Assembly (NCBI RefSeq): GCF_964020175.1
Contig: NZ_OZ026541.1
Location: forward strand, 1 to 64,000
Length of the DNA: 64,000 bases
Source of the DNA: Candidatus Mesenet endosymbiont of Phosphuga atrata
GTDB lineage: Bacteria > Pseudomonadota > Alphaproteobacteria > Rickettsiales > Anaplasmataceae
Direction of reading: 5' to 3'
Part shown: in pieces, positions 43,020-52,182 of the stretch
Numbering within the stretch: the stretch's first letter is position 1
How the letters are laid out: each line of letters starts with the position of its first letter
Notes under the pieces: generated by a model
What the model saw: the letters and a program-made list of their open reading frames with translations, nothing else
Databases searched by the model: none
What the model was told of the DNA's origin: nothing
Translations under genes and position numbers: made by a program

Positions 43020-44282
43020 TTAAGTAATGTTTAAACTGCCAATTGTAAAGAGCAAGTTGTATATACTAATTACATGATTCCCTTCTGCCTCTGTAAAATT
43101 TATTTTAGCTTTAAATAATTCTCGTTCAGCATCAAGAACATCAATTGTAGTTCTAAGATTTAATTCTGCTTCCTGCTTTATTCCATCTACTACAACTTCT
43201 GCAGCTTTAACAGCTTCTTTCGATGAAGCAAGTATAGAACGAACAGTTAAAACATTTTCCCATCTAGTAATAACTTCTTCCTCTATGTTTTTAATAGCTT
43301 CATAATAATCGTGCATGTATTGTTTTGCAGTGAAATTTGCTTGATCTATTCCAGCAAAATTCATACCTTTTTGAAAAATAGGAACAGATAAATTAAATGA
43401 CAAACTGTAATCTCTTTGATTGCTTGACTTATAGATATTTTTAATTTTAGCTGAAATATCAAGAGATGGTAAAGATTTCGATAGCGCAATTATAACCGCC
43501 TGATCTGCAGCTTTGTGTCTGTAAAACACTGATTTCAAAATAGGATTATTCTTTTTTGCAATTTCTAAACATTCTTCTAAAGAGTTTGGTATAGCAGGCA
43601 AATCAGCTGGTTGTAGAAGATCTTTTGGCTCTTCACCTACTATATGAGAATAAGAGGCGTTGGCAATTCTTAGATTACCATCTGCTTTTATTTGCTCAGA
43701 CATTGCAAAGGCAAGTCTTGCTTCTGCTTGAAAGACGTCTGTTTTGGTTACTTCGCCAACAGCAAAACGCTTTTGCGCCATATCCAAATATTGCTTAAGA
43801 ACGTTTTCATTGCGTTTGCTCAAGTCCTCAACTCCCATAGCAGTTAAAACTTTAACGTAAGCACCTACAGCATCGAGTAAAACCTTTTGCTTGATTTGAA
43901 GAAAATTTAATTTTTCTACAGCAATTTGATACTTTGCTTGGCTTGGAGCAGCAAGCCAACTTCCATCTATTCTTTCACTGATAGAGAGTTGCCCTACTTT
44001 TGATGTATAATCAATGCTTGGATTATTTGGATTAATATGACCAAACATATCTTTTTCTGGTTCATTAACATTTGCAATTTGAAAGTCATAAGTAACCATT
44101 GGCAAGAAATTAGAAACTCCATTCATCTTTAGCTGTTTTTTAGCCCCTTGAAGAGCATAGCTTTGAGCTTTAATCTTTATGCTATTTGCAATTGCTTTAT
44201 CTATTGCTTCTTGCAGCTCAATACTATAGCTATTTGTGGCAGTAAGCAGAATAATTAATACTAGATATAGTAGATTTTTCAT
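43020..44282 (-). CDS. tolC: TolC-family outer membrane efflux protein
   Basis: It forms the outer membrane channel of type I secretion or efflux pumps. The 420-aa protein has a signal peptide (LLYLVLIILLTATNSYS), then ELQEAIDKAIANS, a repeated helical hairpin layout in which each half starts with a similar ALxxAxxNNP element (ECLEIAKKNNPILK), and AEARLAFAMSEQIKADGNLRIA. A PrtD-like type I secretion ABC protein at 54438 is a possible partner; the membrane-fusion component is not in the window. Confidence 0.9.
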   Translation of the reverse strand: MKNLLYLVLIILLTATNSYSIELQEAIDKAIANSIKIKAQSYALQGAKKQLKMNGVSNFLPMVTYDFQIANVNEPEKDMFGHINPNNPSIDYTSKVGQLSISERIDGSWLAAPSQAKYQIAVEKLNFLQIKQKVLLDAVGAYVKVLTAMGVEDLSKRNENVLKQYLDMAQKRFAVGEVTKTDVFQAEARLAFAMSEQIKADGNLRIANASYSHIVGEEPKDLLQPADLPAIPNSLEECLEIAKKNNPILKSVFYRHKAADQAVIIALSKSLPSLDISAKIKNIYKSSNQRDYSLSFNLSVPIFQKGMNFAGIDQANFTAKQYMHDYYEAIKNIEEEVITRWENVLTVRSILASSKEAVKAAEVVVDGIKQEAELNLRTTIDVLDAERELFKAKINFTEAEGNHVISIYNLLFTIGSLNIT

Positions 44283-44393
44283 ATTTATAATTTAAAGATA
44301 GTAGTCAAGTAGATAAAAATATGAATTATGTCAAATGGAATAATGCATCTTAAGAGAGAAGTCACTAATACCAATTAATATATTAATAATAAT

Positions 44394-45080
44394 TTATGTC
44401 TTTCTTTGCAGTGAATCTAGTACCAACTCTACAGTATGCTTTGGATCGCAGTTTTCAGTTATAGGCCTGCCAATTACGATATAGTCTGCACCAAGCTCTA
44501 TTGCTTCTTTTGGAGTTACGGTTCTTTTTTGGTCGTCAGTGCTACTCTTCAAGCGTATACCTGGTGTTATTATTTTAATGCTATTTCCACATATCTTACG
44601 CACTTCTGCAATCTCCCATGCTGAACACACTACTCCATATAGATTTACCTCTTTTGCAATTTTGGCAAGAATGGCTACTTGTTCTTTTGCAGTTTTGTTT
44701 ATTCCTACTTCTAATAGATCATTATTATCCATACTAGTTAAAACAGTGACACCAACTAAACTTATACCTGAATCAGAAACAGCATCTAATGCACTTTTGA
44801 GCATTTTTGCACCTCCGCTTAAATGCAAAGTTAGCATTGCAATATTCATTGATTTGATAACTTCAACTGTCTTAGCGATAGTGTTCGGTATATCATAGAG
44901 CTTAAGATCAAGGAAAATTGGCATGCCTAAATCCATTATCCTTTGCACTCCAGATATGCCATTGGCCACAAAAAACTCTAAGCCCAATTTGAACATAGAA
45001 ACCGTGCTCTTAAGTTTCTTTGCAAGTGAAACTGCTTGATCTATATCTTGCGTATCTAAAGCGCATATAATAGGGTTCAT
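44394..45080 (-). CDS. pyrF: Orotidine 5'-phosphate decarboxylase
   Basis: PyrF makes UMP from OMP. The catalytic motif DLKLYDIPNT (DxKxxD) is present. MFKLGLEFF precedes it, LTLHLSGG follows, and IITPGIRL and GADYIVIGRPIT close the barrel. The frame opens at 45095 with MVLKA, but MNPIICALDTQ at 45080 matches family starts and is chosen (228 aa). The next gene, ccmA, is divergent. Confidence 0.95.
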   Translation of the reverse strand: MNPIICALDTQDIDQAVSLAKKLKSTVSMFKLGLEFFVANGISGVQRIMDLGMPIFLDLKLYDIPNTIAKTVEVIKSMNIAMLTLHLSGGAKMLKSALDAVSDSGISLVGVTVLTSMDNNDLLEVGINKTAKEQVAILAKIAKEVNLYGVVCSAWEIAEVRKICGNSIKIITPGIRLKSSTDDQKRTVTPKEAIELGADYIVIGRPITENCDPKHTVELVLDSLQRKT

Positions 45081-45186
45081 AGCTTTCAGTACCATTTATT
45101 GTGTAATAAAGTTCTATCTCATGCGTAAACTGGAGACAATGAAAATTTATTGTTATACTTAAGCTCCAAATGTGAGATTTTAGACT

Positions 45187-45795
45187 ATGCTCAAATGTAA
45201 AAATATATCATGTATACGTGGCAATAGAGAGTTATTCTCTAATCTTGAATTTGAAGTTGAATCAGGTTCTATAGCTTTAATTGTTGGTCCCAATGGTAGT
45301 GGCAAAACAACATTAATACGCACTATTGCTGGCCTATCCCCAGCTGCTTGTGGCAGTATTAGTTATAACGGAAATGATATAGATGAAGATCGCAACTTGT
45401 ACCTATCTTCCATGATCTACATAGGGCATAAAAATGCTTTTAAGGATGATCTCACAGTTATGCAAAACATCAGATTTTGGGCGAAGATGAGAAAAACAAC
45501 AGGACTTATAATGGCTGCTGCGCATTATCTTGAATTGCAGCCTGTACTAGATATTAGATATAGCGAGCTTTCAGAAGGTTGGAAGAGGCGAGCATCCCTT
45601 TCTCAGCTACTTATAGCCAACGCAAATTTATGGCTTATTGATGAGCCATTTGCAAATCTTGATGACAATGCAACTTATTTAATCTCTGAGCTGATACTAG
45701 TGCGTGCCAAGCAAAACGGTATAGTTGTGATCACCGGACACAATAAGGAAACACCATTTCCCGATCTCAAAATTATCAATATCTGTGATTTTTAG
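45187..45795 (+). CDS. ccmA: Cytochrome c biogenesis heme exporter ATP-binding protein
   Basis: CcmA powers the CcmABCD system that loads heme onto CcmE for periplasmic cytochrome c. The 202-aa ABC domain has Walker A GPNGSGKTT (34-42), a CcmA-like signature LSEGWKRRASLSQLL in place of LSGGQ, and Walker B LWLIDEPFANLD. ccmC is encoded 3.5 kb away on the other strand, so the ccm genes are dispersed, as is usual in Rickettsiales. Confidence 0.93.
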   Translation: MLKCKNISCIRGNRELFSNLEFEVESGSIALIVGPNGSGKTTLIRTIAGLSPAACGSISYNGNDIDEDRNLYLSSMIYIGHKNAFKDDLTVMQNIRFWAKMRKTTGLIMAAAHYLELQPVLDIRYSELSEGWKRRASLSQLLIANANLWLIDEPFANLDDNATYLISELILVRAKQNGIVVITGHNKETPFPDLKIINICDF

Positions 45796-45920
45796 ACTAA
45801 AGTAGAAAAAACATAAAATTCGCTTTACTATATCTTTTATAGTATAGTATCTATGTCTCAATAAGAATATAACTATTGTAATTTTTATATTAGATAGCTC
45901 ATATTAGTAAAGGGGGTTTT

Positions 45921-46226
45921 ATGCGCAAAGTAATAAATACTTATGAGGAATTAGGAGTAGTAGAAATAGGAGATGTGGTAGAGAAAAATTTTGGTACAGT
46001 AGAAATAAACTATGGCCAAATAAAGAAAAATTATGGAATTGTAATAATAAATCGTGATGGAATAGAGGGAAATTGTAAAGGCGCTGTGGTTAGACAGAAC
46101 TTTGGCAAGGTAAAATCAAATGATGGTTCAATAACTAGGGATTATACTAACGATAGTATGGAAATAAATCAAAAGATTGGCCCTGTAACAGTAGAGAAAG
46201 GAATTAAGTATGGTGTTAAACATTGA
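45921..46226 (+). CDS. Short-repeat protein, 101 aa
   Basis: A strong ribosome site (AAAGGGGG) precedes the ATG. After about residue 14 nearly the whole protein is built from 7- to 9-residue units ending in Asn/Asp-x-Gly: VVEKNFG, TVEINYG, QIKKNYG, IVIINRDG, IEGNCKG, AVVRQNFG, KVKSNDG. The spacing suggests one strand per unit, as in beta-solenoids. There is no signal peptide. It resembles no family I can name and could be a fragment of a longer solenoid protein or a complete small one. Confidence 0.6.
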   Translation: MRKVINTYEELGVVEIGDVVEKNFGTVEINYGQIKKNYGIVIINRDGIEGNCKGAVVRQNFGKVKSNDGSITRDYTNDSMEINQKIGPVTVEKGIKYGVKH

Positions 46227-46310
46227 CGAGGCATTATTAGTTCCTCACTAGAACCATAGATAATTAAAGTAATGTTTTACAATAGACTTTTTAAGAAATT
46301 TAAGAGATCA

Positions 46311-46339
46311 TTTACTTTAAAGAAAATGCTAACTATAAT
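46311..46339 (+). promoter_or_regulatory. Likely promoter of rpmF-plsX-fabH
   Basis: TTTACT (46311-46316) and a perfect TATAAT (46334-46339) are 17 bases apart, 36 bases before the rpmF start. Confidence 0.45.
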
Positions 46340-46375
46340 TCTTTAGTTAAAATTACTTATATATGGAGGAGTATC

Positions 46376-46558
46376 TTGGCAGTACCTAAAAGAAAAAAGT
46401 CTAAATCGCGTCGTGACATGCACCGCTCTCACCATGCGATTAAACCTAAAAATATTGTTATCAATTCAACAACAGGGGAGTATATGCTGCCACACCATAT
46501 ATCTCTTGATGGCTATTATCGTGGCAGACAAGTAATTGTAAAAAATGAAAGCAAGTGA
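46376..46558 (+). CDS. rpmF: 50S ribosomal protein L32
   Basis: The start codon is TTG, set by a TGGAGGAG ribosome site and by the family N-terminus [20 protein letters not shown]. At 60 aa it has the normal size. The cysteine pairs seen in zinc-binding L32 forms are absent (C-terminal half reads [20 protein letters not shown]). Its TGA overlaps the GTG start of plsX. Confidence 0.95.
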   Translation: MAVPKRKKSKSRRDMHRSHHAIKPKNIVINSTTGEYMLPHHISLDGYYRGRQVIVKNESK

Positions 46559-47583
46559 ATGTAAATGATATAGTTATCGCTATTGACGCAATGGGTGGGG
46601 ATTTTGCTCCGCTTTCGGTGATAAAAGGTGTAGATTTCTTTTTTAATAATCTTATAGGTTCTAATACTAACGTTTCTTTTCATATCTATGGGCAGGAGGA
46701 GAAGGTTTTACCTATATTGTCAAAATATAAAAGAGTATTAGGCAATAGCACTTTTGTGGATTGTATGGATGTAATTTTATCAGATGATAAGCCTTCTTTT
46801 GCCTTAAGACAGCGCAAAAAATCTAGCATGTATAGCGCCATTGAAGCAATTAAAGATGGAACAGTGGCTGGTGTAGTTTCTTCTGGCAATACTGGAGCGC
46901 TTATGGCTATTGCTCGCTTTGTGCTCGGTACCCTGCCAAATATTTATCGTCCTGCTATTGCTTCTGTTTTTCCAACCAAATCAAAGGATTTTATCTTGCT
47001 TGATTTAGGTGCAAATGTAGATTGCAATGCTGATTCACTCTTTCAATTTGCTGTAATGGGTAGTGCTTTTGCAAAGACTGTTTTAGGAAGAGATAACCCA
47101 AAAGTTGCTCTGCTCAATATAGGAACTGAAGAGATTAAAGGTACTGATGCAATACGTAAGGCTTTTGATTTGCTCAAATGTGCAACAGACATTTTAAACT
47201 TTAAAGGATATATAGAAGCAAGTGAGTTTTTAAACGGTGATATAGATGTTATTGTTGCTGATGGTTTTGTGGGTAATGTCATGTTAAAAGCAGCTGAAAC
47301 TATGGTAAATACAATAATATCTCTCGTTAAAGATGAAATATCTAGTTCCTTTATAACGAAATTATTTGGTTTTTTTATAAAAAAAAAGTTAAGCAGCAGT
47401 TTAGGTCATTTTAACCCTAAAACAAGAAACGGTGCTATGTTTTTGGGACTAAATGGTGTTGTGATAAAAAGTCATGGTAATGCTGATAATATAGCTTTTG
47501 GTCATGCAATTAAGTTTGCTGTTGATGCAATACGTAATAACCTTAATGCTAAAATAATAAGTGGTATTAGCAGTGTCGAATAA
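46555..47583 (+). CDS. plsX: Phosphate acyltransferase PlsX
   Basis: PlsX converts acyl-ACP to acyl phosphate for phospholipid synthesis. The 342-aa protein has [12 protein letters not shown] at the start, [21 protein letters not shown] and [14 protein letters not shown], all family blocks. Translation begins at a GTG that overlaps the rpmF stop (GTGA), and the end overlaps fabH, giving the classical rpmF-plsX-fabH operon. Confidence 0.96.
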   Translation: MNVNDIVIAIDAMGGDFAPLSVIKGVDFFFNNLIGSNTNVSFHIYGQEEKVLPILSKYKRVLGNSTFVDCMDVILSDDKPSFALRQRKKSSMYSAIEAIKDGTVAGVVSSGNTGALMAIARFVLGTLPNIYRPAIASVFPTKSKDFILLDLGANVDCNADSLFQFAVMGSAFAKTVLGRDNPKVALLNIGTEEIKGTDAIRKAFDLLKCATDILNFKGYIEASEFLNGDIDVIVADGFVGNVMLKAAETMVNTIISLVKDEISSSFITKLFGFFIKKKLSSSLGHFNPKTRNGAMFLGLNGVVIKSHGNADNIAFGHAIKFAVDAIRNNLNAKIISGISSVE

Positions 47584-48526
47584 AAGCCGCTTTTTAGGTA
47601 TTGGCTCCCACTTACCAAAAGAAAAATTAAGTAATGATGAAGTTGCTGCTAAATGGTCACTTGATACTAGTGACGAGTGGATTTATCAAAGGACGGGAAT
47701 TAAATATAGACATATTATAAGTGAAGGTGAACTCACTTCAGATATGGCCAGGCATGCGGCTAGTAATGCTTTAAAAGATGCAAAAATACTAGCAGAAGAT
47801 ATAGATCTTATTATTGTTGCTACAACAACTGCTGATAAGACTTTTCCTAGTTGTGCTACTATTGTGCAAGCAAAACTAGGATGCAAAAATGCATTTGCGT
47901 TTGATGTGCAAGCTGCATGCTCTGGTTTTTTATATGCTGTGGCGGTGGCAGATGAATTTATAAAATCTGGTAAGGCAAAGTATGCATTAGTTATCGGTGC
48001 AGATGCTATGTCCAAAATTATAGATTGGCAAGATAGATCAACATGTGTGCTGTTTGGGGATGGAGCTGGTGCTGTAGTGGTTGGCTCTGATCCAGAGCAT
48101 GGAATACTATCAACCCACCTTTATTCAGATGGAAAGGTGGACATTTTATGTACTAATGGTGGAGTTGGAACAACAGGTAATTCTGGTTATATTTGTATGA
48201 GTGGCCAAGCTGTATTTAAGCATGGTATAGAAAAATTAGCAGATGTCATTTTGGAAACTCTAAAGCAGAATGATTTACAAATTAGTGACATTGACTGGCT
48301 CATTCCTCATCAGGCAAATGTGCGCATTATCGAAGCAGTTGCTAAAAAGATAAGTCTTCCACTGGATAAAACAGTTATCACGGTCAATCAGCATGCAAAC
48401 ACTTCTGCTGCTTCAATACCACTTGCACTGGATTCTGTAAAAAGTAAAATCAAAGCTAAGAATTTAGTTTTACTAGCATCCATCGGCGCTGGTATGACCT
48501 GGGCTTCTGTTCTACTGCGTTATTAA
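47573..48526 (+). CDS. fabH: 3-oxoacyl-ACP synthase III
   Basis: FabH starts fatty acid chains by condensing acetyl-CoA with malonyl-ACP. The catalytic triad is visible: the cysteine in QAACSGFLYA (about C116), His in PHQANVRI and Asn in HANTSAASIP. The frame opens at a GTG at 47561 (MVLAVSNKS), but the GTG at 47573 ([15 protein letters not shown]) fits the family and gives an 11-base overlap with plsX. Confidence 0.96.
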   Translation: MSNKSRFLGIGSHLPKEKLSNDEVAAKWSLDTSDEWIYQRTGIKYRHIISEGELTSDMARHAASNALKDAKILAEDIDLIIVATTTADKTFPSCATIVQAKLGCKNAFAFDVQAACSGFLYAVAVADEFIKSGKAKYALVIGADAMSKIIDWQDRSTCVLFGDGAGAVVVGSDPEHGILSTHLYSDGKVDILCTNGGVGTTGNSGYICMSGQAVFKHGIEKLADVILETLKQNDLQISDIDWLIPHQANVRIIEAVAKKISLPLDKTVITVNQHANTSAASIPLALDSVKSKIKAKNLVLLASIGAGMTWASVLLRY

Positions 48527-48587
48527 ATGAAAAATTTTATTTAATCTAAATTGCTATTTGAGACATATGTTCTTAAACTTTCATACT

Positions 48588-49160
48588 TTAACTTATAGAT
48601 AGATCCTTAAGGGCTCTGCTAATAATGTCTTCAGTCTTTAAATTCGGTGAATCCTTTTTTATATCTTGGACAATATTGTATACCCTTGATCTATCATACC
48701 CCAGATTAATCAAAGCAAGAGTAGCATCTTCTTGAACAATAGGAGAATAACTTATATTAAGTTTGTTTACTTCATTTTGTAGTTCAGTTATGATTCTTGC
48801 TGTTAATTTTGGCCCCATGCCACTTAATTTAAATGCTACTTTATCACCACTAGCAATTGCTGATAAAACTTCAATCGGTTCTAATTTACTCAAGATTGTA
48901 ATTGCAGTTCTGTAGCTGATACCGTTGACTTTAACTAACAAACGTAAGCAAGATTGCTCTTCCCTTGTAATAAAGCCATATAGTTGAATTATATTGTCTC
49001 TGCTATGGTGAGTTTCAATAAAAAGTCTAATGCTACTTTCTAAATAACATGAATTTAAGCTTTTTACTGAGAGGTAAACAATATACCCAATACCATTTAC
49101 ATTTAAAATAACATGGTCACTATTAATTTCATCAATTATACCAGTTAAGCTTCCTATCAT
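48588..49160 (-). CDS. ruvA: Holliday junction branch migration protein RuvA
   Basis: RuvA binds four-way junctions and loads RuvB. The 190-aa protein has the N-terminal OB fold (MIGSLTGIIDEI, VNGIGYIVYLS), two helix-hairpin-helix motifs (LLVKVNGISYRTAITIL and LSGMGPKLTARIITEL) and a short C-terminal RuvB-binding domain (ALINLGYDRSRVYNIV). ruvB is not adjacent. It begins one base after the ccmC stop. Confidence 0.94.
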   Translation of the reverse strand: MIGSLTGIIDEINSDHVILNVNGIGYIVYLSVKSLNSCYLESSIRLFIETHHSRDNIIQLYGFITREEQSCLRLLVKVNGISYRTAITILSKLEPIEVLSAIASGDKVAFKLSGMGPKLTARIITELQNEVNKLNISYSPIVQEDATLALINLGYDRSRVYNIVQDIKKDSPNLKTEDIISRALKDLSIS

Positions 49161-49871
49161 TTAAAACCTAAGAACAATCTCTTTTTTTATCTTATATGTA
49201 TCTATCAATTTGTGGGAATTTAATACCCATAAGACAAGAAATAAGAATATAAAGAATATGAACATTGCAATAAGTGGTATTAACATAGAACTATCTATTG
49301 CTACCCCTCCTGCACGTAGGATACTAGCTGGTTGATGCAATGTTGACCATAAATTAACAGAGAATTTAACTATTGGCACATTAATCGCGCTAAATATCGC
49401 AAATACTGAAGCGGATTTCATAGCTCTTGCTTCATCACTAAAAAAATTCCACAGCATAAGATAACCAACATAGGAAAAGAATAAAATGAGCATTGAAGTA
49501 AGTCTTGCATCCCACACCCACCATGTGCCCCAAGTTCCCTTTCCCCATATACTACCAGTAATTAAACATACAGCAGCAAAAACCATTCCAACAGAAGATG
49601 CAGCACGTGCAAGTACGCTGCAGATAACATTATTCCAAACTAAAAATGCAAAACTCAAAAGTGCAATCAGCATATATATTGCAAGTGACATCCACGCAGT
49701 TGGTACATGAATGTACATAATACGGACGATTTCTCCTTGTTTATAATCATCAGGTGAAAATAAGAGTGCAAGACATATCCCACATATAAAAAAAATAAAA
49801 CAAAAAACAAGTAGCCATGGTAAGCTTGATCTTGTAATTTGCATTAAATCTTTAGGTTTTAAAACATTCAC
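49161..49871 (-). CDS. ccmC: Heme exporter protein CcmC
   Basis: CcmC presents heme to CcmE in cytochrome c maturation. The 236-aa protein has six membrane helices and the tryptophan-rich heme motif GTWGTWWVWDARLTS, with conserved histidines at MYIHVPTAW and LHQPAS before and after it. It fits ccmA at 45187 as part of the same exporter. The stop codon abuts ruvA. Confidence 0.95.
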   Translation of the reverse strand: MNVLKPKDLMQITRSSLPWLLVFCFIFFICGICLALLFSPDDYKQGEIVRIMYIHVPTAWMSLAIYMLIALLSFAFLVWNNVICSVLARAASSVGMVFAAVCLITGSIWGKGTWGTWWVWDARLTSMLILFFSYVGYLMLWNFFSDEARAMKSASVFAIFSAINVPIVKFSVNLWSTLHQPASILRAGGVAIDSSMLIPLIAMFIFFIFLFLVLWVLNSHKLIDTYKIKKEIVLRF

Positions 49872-49942
49872 TTTATCTTCTTAGCTTAACCTACTGATAA
49901 GATATCACAGATCATTCAAAGAGTAAATATTTTGCAAATATG

Positions 49943-50983
49943 CTATTTATTAATATAGTAGTTATTATATTTCGTTTCCATTGCCCATTTATACATATCA
50001 GAATTTGGATTATTATTTATCTTTTTAAAAGAAGAATCTCTTATCTTTTTAATTGATTCTGCTAGATCAAAATAACCATGTCGAATTGCAATAGAAAGAA
50101 GCTCACTACTATTGTTAGCGTTAAAAACCGCTCCTTTATATAAAAGAAAATCAACTATATCGCGTTTACCAGTTTTCATAGCAAAAGTTAACAAGTCATC
50201 TACTGAGTCTGGTTGAAGTGCAAATATATCGTCCATACCAATATCTTCAAGCTTGTTCATTATGGCTCTTAAACCAGATAAATCATTTTTCATTATACAG
50301 TAATAAATCTGTTGATTATAGTCTTGTAAATAAACTGCTCTTGGCAGGTGATTGTTGTTATTTTTACTTAACTTACTATATATAGCCATGTTAGGTACTT
50401 TCTTATATTTCCATACAGCAATTTCATCTTTAAATAGATCTTCCAATTGTGAGAACTCAAAGGCTTCAGCATTTTCTTCATCAGATTCCTTGATTTTATC
50501 ACTATCTGAGTTACGAGAAGTATCATTACCTTTTTTAGAAGTTTTATTATCTTTATCTGGTTTATCAATTATACTTGTATCTGGACCTTGCTGTATTTGA
50601 GGTAAAGGATTTTTGTTTAGTTTAATGTTATCGTCTAATTTTTCTTTTTGATCGTTTTTTCGGCCTTCTAAATCAAAAACCTCAATATCTTTTTCTTCCT
50701 GAAAACTAGAATTTTTATCTTCCTCAAAGTTCTTGTCAGGTAATAACCGCACAAAATCTTCTGATGCCATATTCTCCTGATCAGCTGACAAATTCTCATC
50801 TATTAAAACTTGTTTGTTATCCAAGTTTAAAACATAATTTTGAGAAGCTATAGGTAGTTCATTCTCTTCAGCCTCAATTTTATTTATCTCATCTTTCTTA
50901 TCACTGCTGTTTAATAAAAATTCATCTGCATAACTTAAGTTAGTACTAAATAGTAGAATTACTAAACAATAAAATATTTTCAT
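49943..50983 (-). CDS. Exported acidic protein with C-terminal ankyrin-like repeats
   Basis: The frame opens at 51019, but the ATG at 50983 gives a classical signal peptide, MKIFYCLVILLFSTNLSYA. Residues 20 to about 180 are low-complexity and very rich in Asp, Glu, Lys, Asn and Ser (KNDQKEKLDDNIKLNKN). The last 130 residues form two or three ankyrin-like units (LLTFAMKTGKRDIVDFLLYKGAVF, LLSIAIRHGYFDLAESI). It would act in the periplasm or outside. No family name is known to me. Confidence 0.65.
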   Translation of the reverse strand: MKIFYCLVILLFSTNLSYADEFLLNSSDKKDEINKIEAEENELPIASQNYVLNLDNKQVLIDENLSADQENMASEDFVRLLPDKNFEEDKNSSFQEEKDIEVFDLEGRKNDQKEKLDDNIKLNKNPLPQIQQGPDTSIIDKPDKDNKTSKKGNDTSRNSDSDKIKESDEENAEAFEFSQLEDLFKDEIAVWKYKKVPNMAIYSKLSKNNNNHLPRAVYLQDYNQQIYYCIMKNDLSGLRAIMNKLEDIGMDDIFALQPDSVDDLLTFAMKTGKRDIVDFLLYKGAVFNANNSSELLSIAIRHGYFDLAESIKKIRDSSFKKINNNPNSDMYKWAMETKYNNYYINK

Positions 50984-51064
50984 AGTATTAGACTTGGGTA
51001 TAGATTTAATTATACACAATATTATTTAATAATAAATTAATTGATTAAAAAATAAAAATTCTCT

Positions 51065-52072
51065 CTAATCATTCACTAGAATCTGCTTGATAATATCATT
51101 ATAGACTTTCATTAATGTTTCAGGTAGCAAACCACTATCAGATGCCTTACATATTTGTGGATCAAGAGGAATTTTTCCTAAAAATTTCATATTTAATTCT
51201 TTTGCCATTTTTTCTGCGCCATTTTCTCCAAAAATGTGAATTTGTGAACCTTGATAGCTAAAGTAACTCATATTTTCAACAATACCAATTATAGGTATAT
51301 CCAATTTTCTCAGCATATCAAAGGTCTTTCTAGCATCAATTAAAGCAAGTTCTTGAGGAGTGGAAACTATCACTGCCCCTGTTAGATTAAATTTTTCTGC
51401 AAGACTTAAATGCACATCACCGGTGCCAGGAGGTGTATCGATAATTAGATATTCTACATCTTGCCACTTGGTTCCAAGTAATAAATTGTGTAATGCCTTG
51501 GTAATCATCGGTCCTCGCCATATGACAGCGCGATTTTTATCTATGACATAACCGATAGACATTGTTTGCAGTCCATATCTTTCCACAGGGAGCATTTTTT
51601 TGTTTTCTATTTGTGGAGTGAGATCTTGACTGCCTAGCATTTGTGGTAATGATGGACCATATATATCCACATCAGCAATAGCAGTTCTGTAGCCAAGCTT
51701 TAAAAGCGATACTGCAATATTTAATGCTACTGTAGATTTTCCAACTCCACCCTTTCCTGATATAACTACAATAGTATTTTTTACTCCTTCAATTGATATT
51801 TTATTATTAATTTTTTGATTTGTAGTACCTACTATTGCTTCTACTACAGTTACTTTTGTTACATCTGGTATGGCTTTTAAAGTATTCTCACATTCTATTT
51901 TAAGATTCGCTTTCTTTACAGCATGCCCTCTGCTTAAAAATTGCAGAACAAAACCAACATGTCCTTCTTTAATTACTATTGAAGATACCATACCAAGCGT
52001 AACAACATCTTTACCAATATCTTGATCAATTACTTTTTTTAGGGATAGCTTGACTGTCTCTTCATTTATCAC
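51065..52072 (-). CDS. mrp: Mrp/ApbC-type P-loop ATPase (Fe-S carrier family)
   Basis: Mrp/ApbC proteins carry Fe-S clusters to apo-proteins. The 335-aa chain has an N-terminal MIP18-like domain (LKKVIDQDIGKDVVTLGMVS), the deviant Walker A GKGGVGKST (106-114), DVDIYGPSLPQMLG and IDTPPGTGDVHLSL. The place where relatives carry CxxC reads MSYFSYQGSQIHIFG, with no cysteine. The gene is divergent from prs. Confidence 0.88.
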   Translation of the reverse strand: MINEETVKLSLKKVIDQDIGKDVVTLGMVSSIVIKEGHVGFVLQFLSRGHAVKKANLKIECENTLKAIPDVTKVTVVEAIVGTTNQKINNKISIEGVKNTIVVISGKGGVGKSTVALNIAVSLLKLGYRTAIADVDIYGPSLPQMLGSQDLTPQIENKKMLPVERYGLQTMSIGYVIDKNRAVIWRGPMITKALHNLLLGTKWQDVEYLIIDTPPGTGDVHLSLAEKFNLTGAVIVSTPQELALIDARKTFDMLRKLDIPIIGIVENMSYFSYQGSQIHIFGENGAEKMAKELNMKFLGKIPLDPQICKASDSGLLPETLMKVYNDIIKQILVND

Positions 52073-52130
52073 ATCTTTTACTTACATATTAGCATCTTTC
52101 ATACAACGTAAACTAATTAATACTTTAGAT

Positions 52131-52158
52131 TTGATCTATAAAAAAATACGTCTATAAT
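52131..52158 (+). promoter_or_regulatory. Likely promoter of prs
   Basis: TTGATC (52131-52136) and TATAAT (52153-52158) are 16 bases apart, 24 bases upstream of the prs start in the divergent mrp-prs gap. Confidence 0.45.
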
Positions 52159-52182
52159 TACCTCTTTCTCTAAAAAGAGTTT

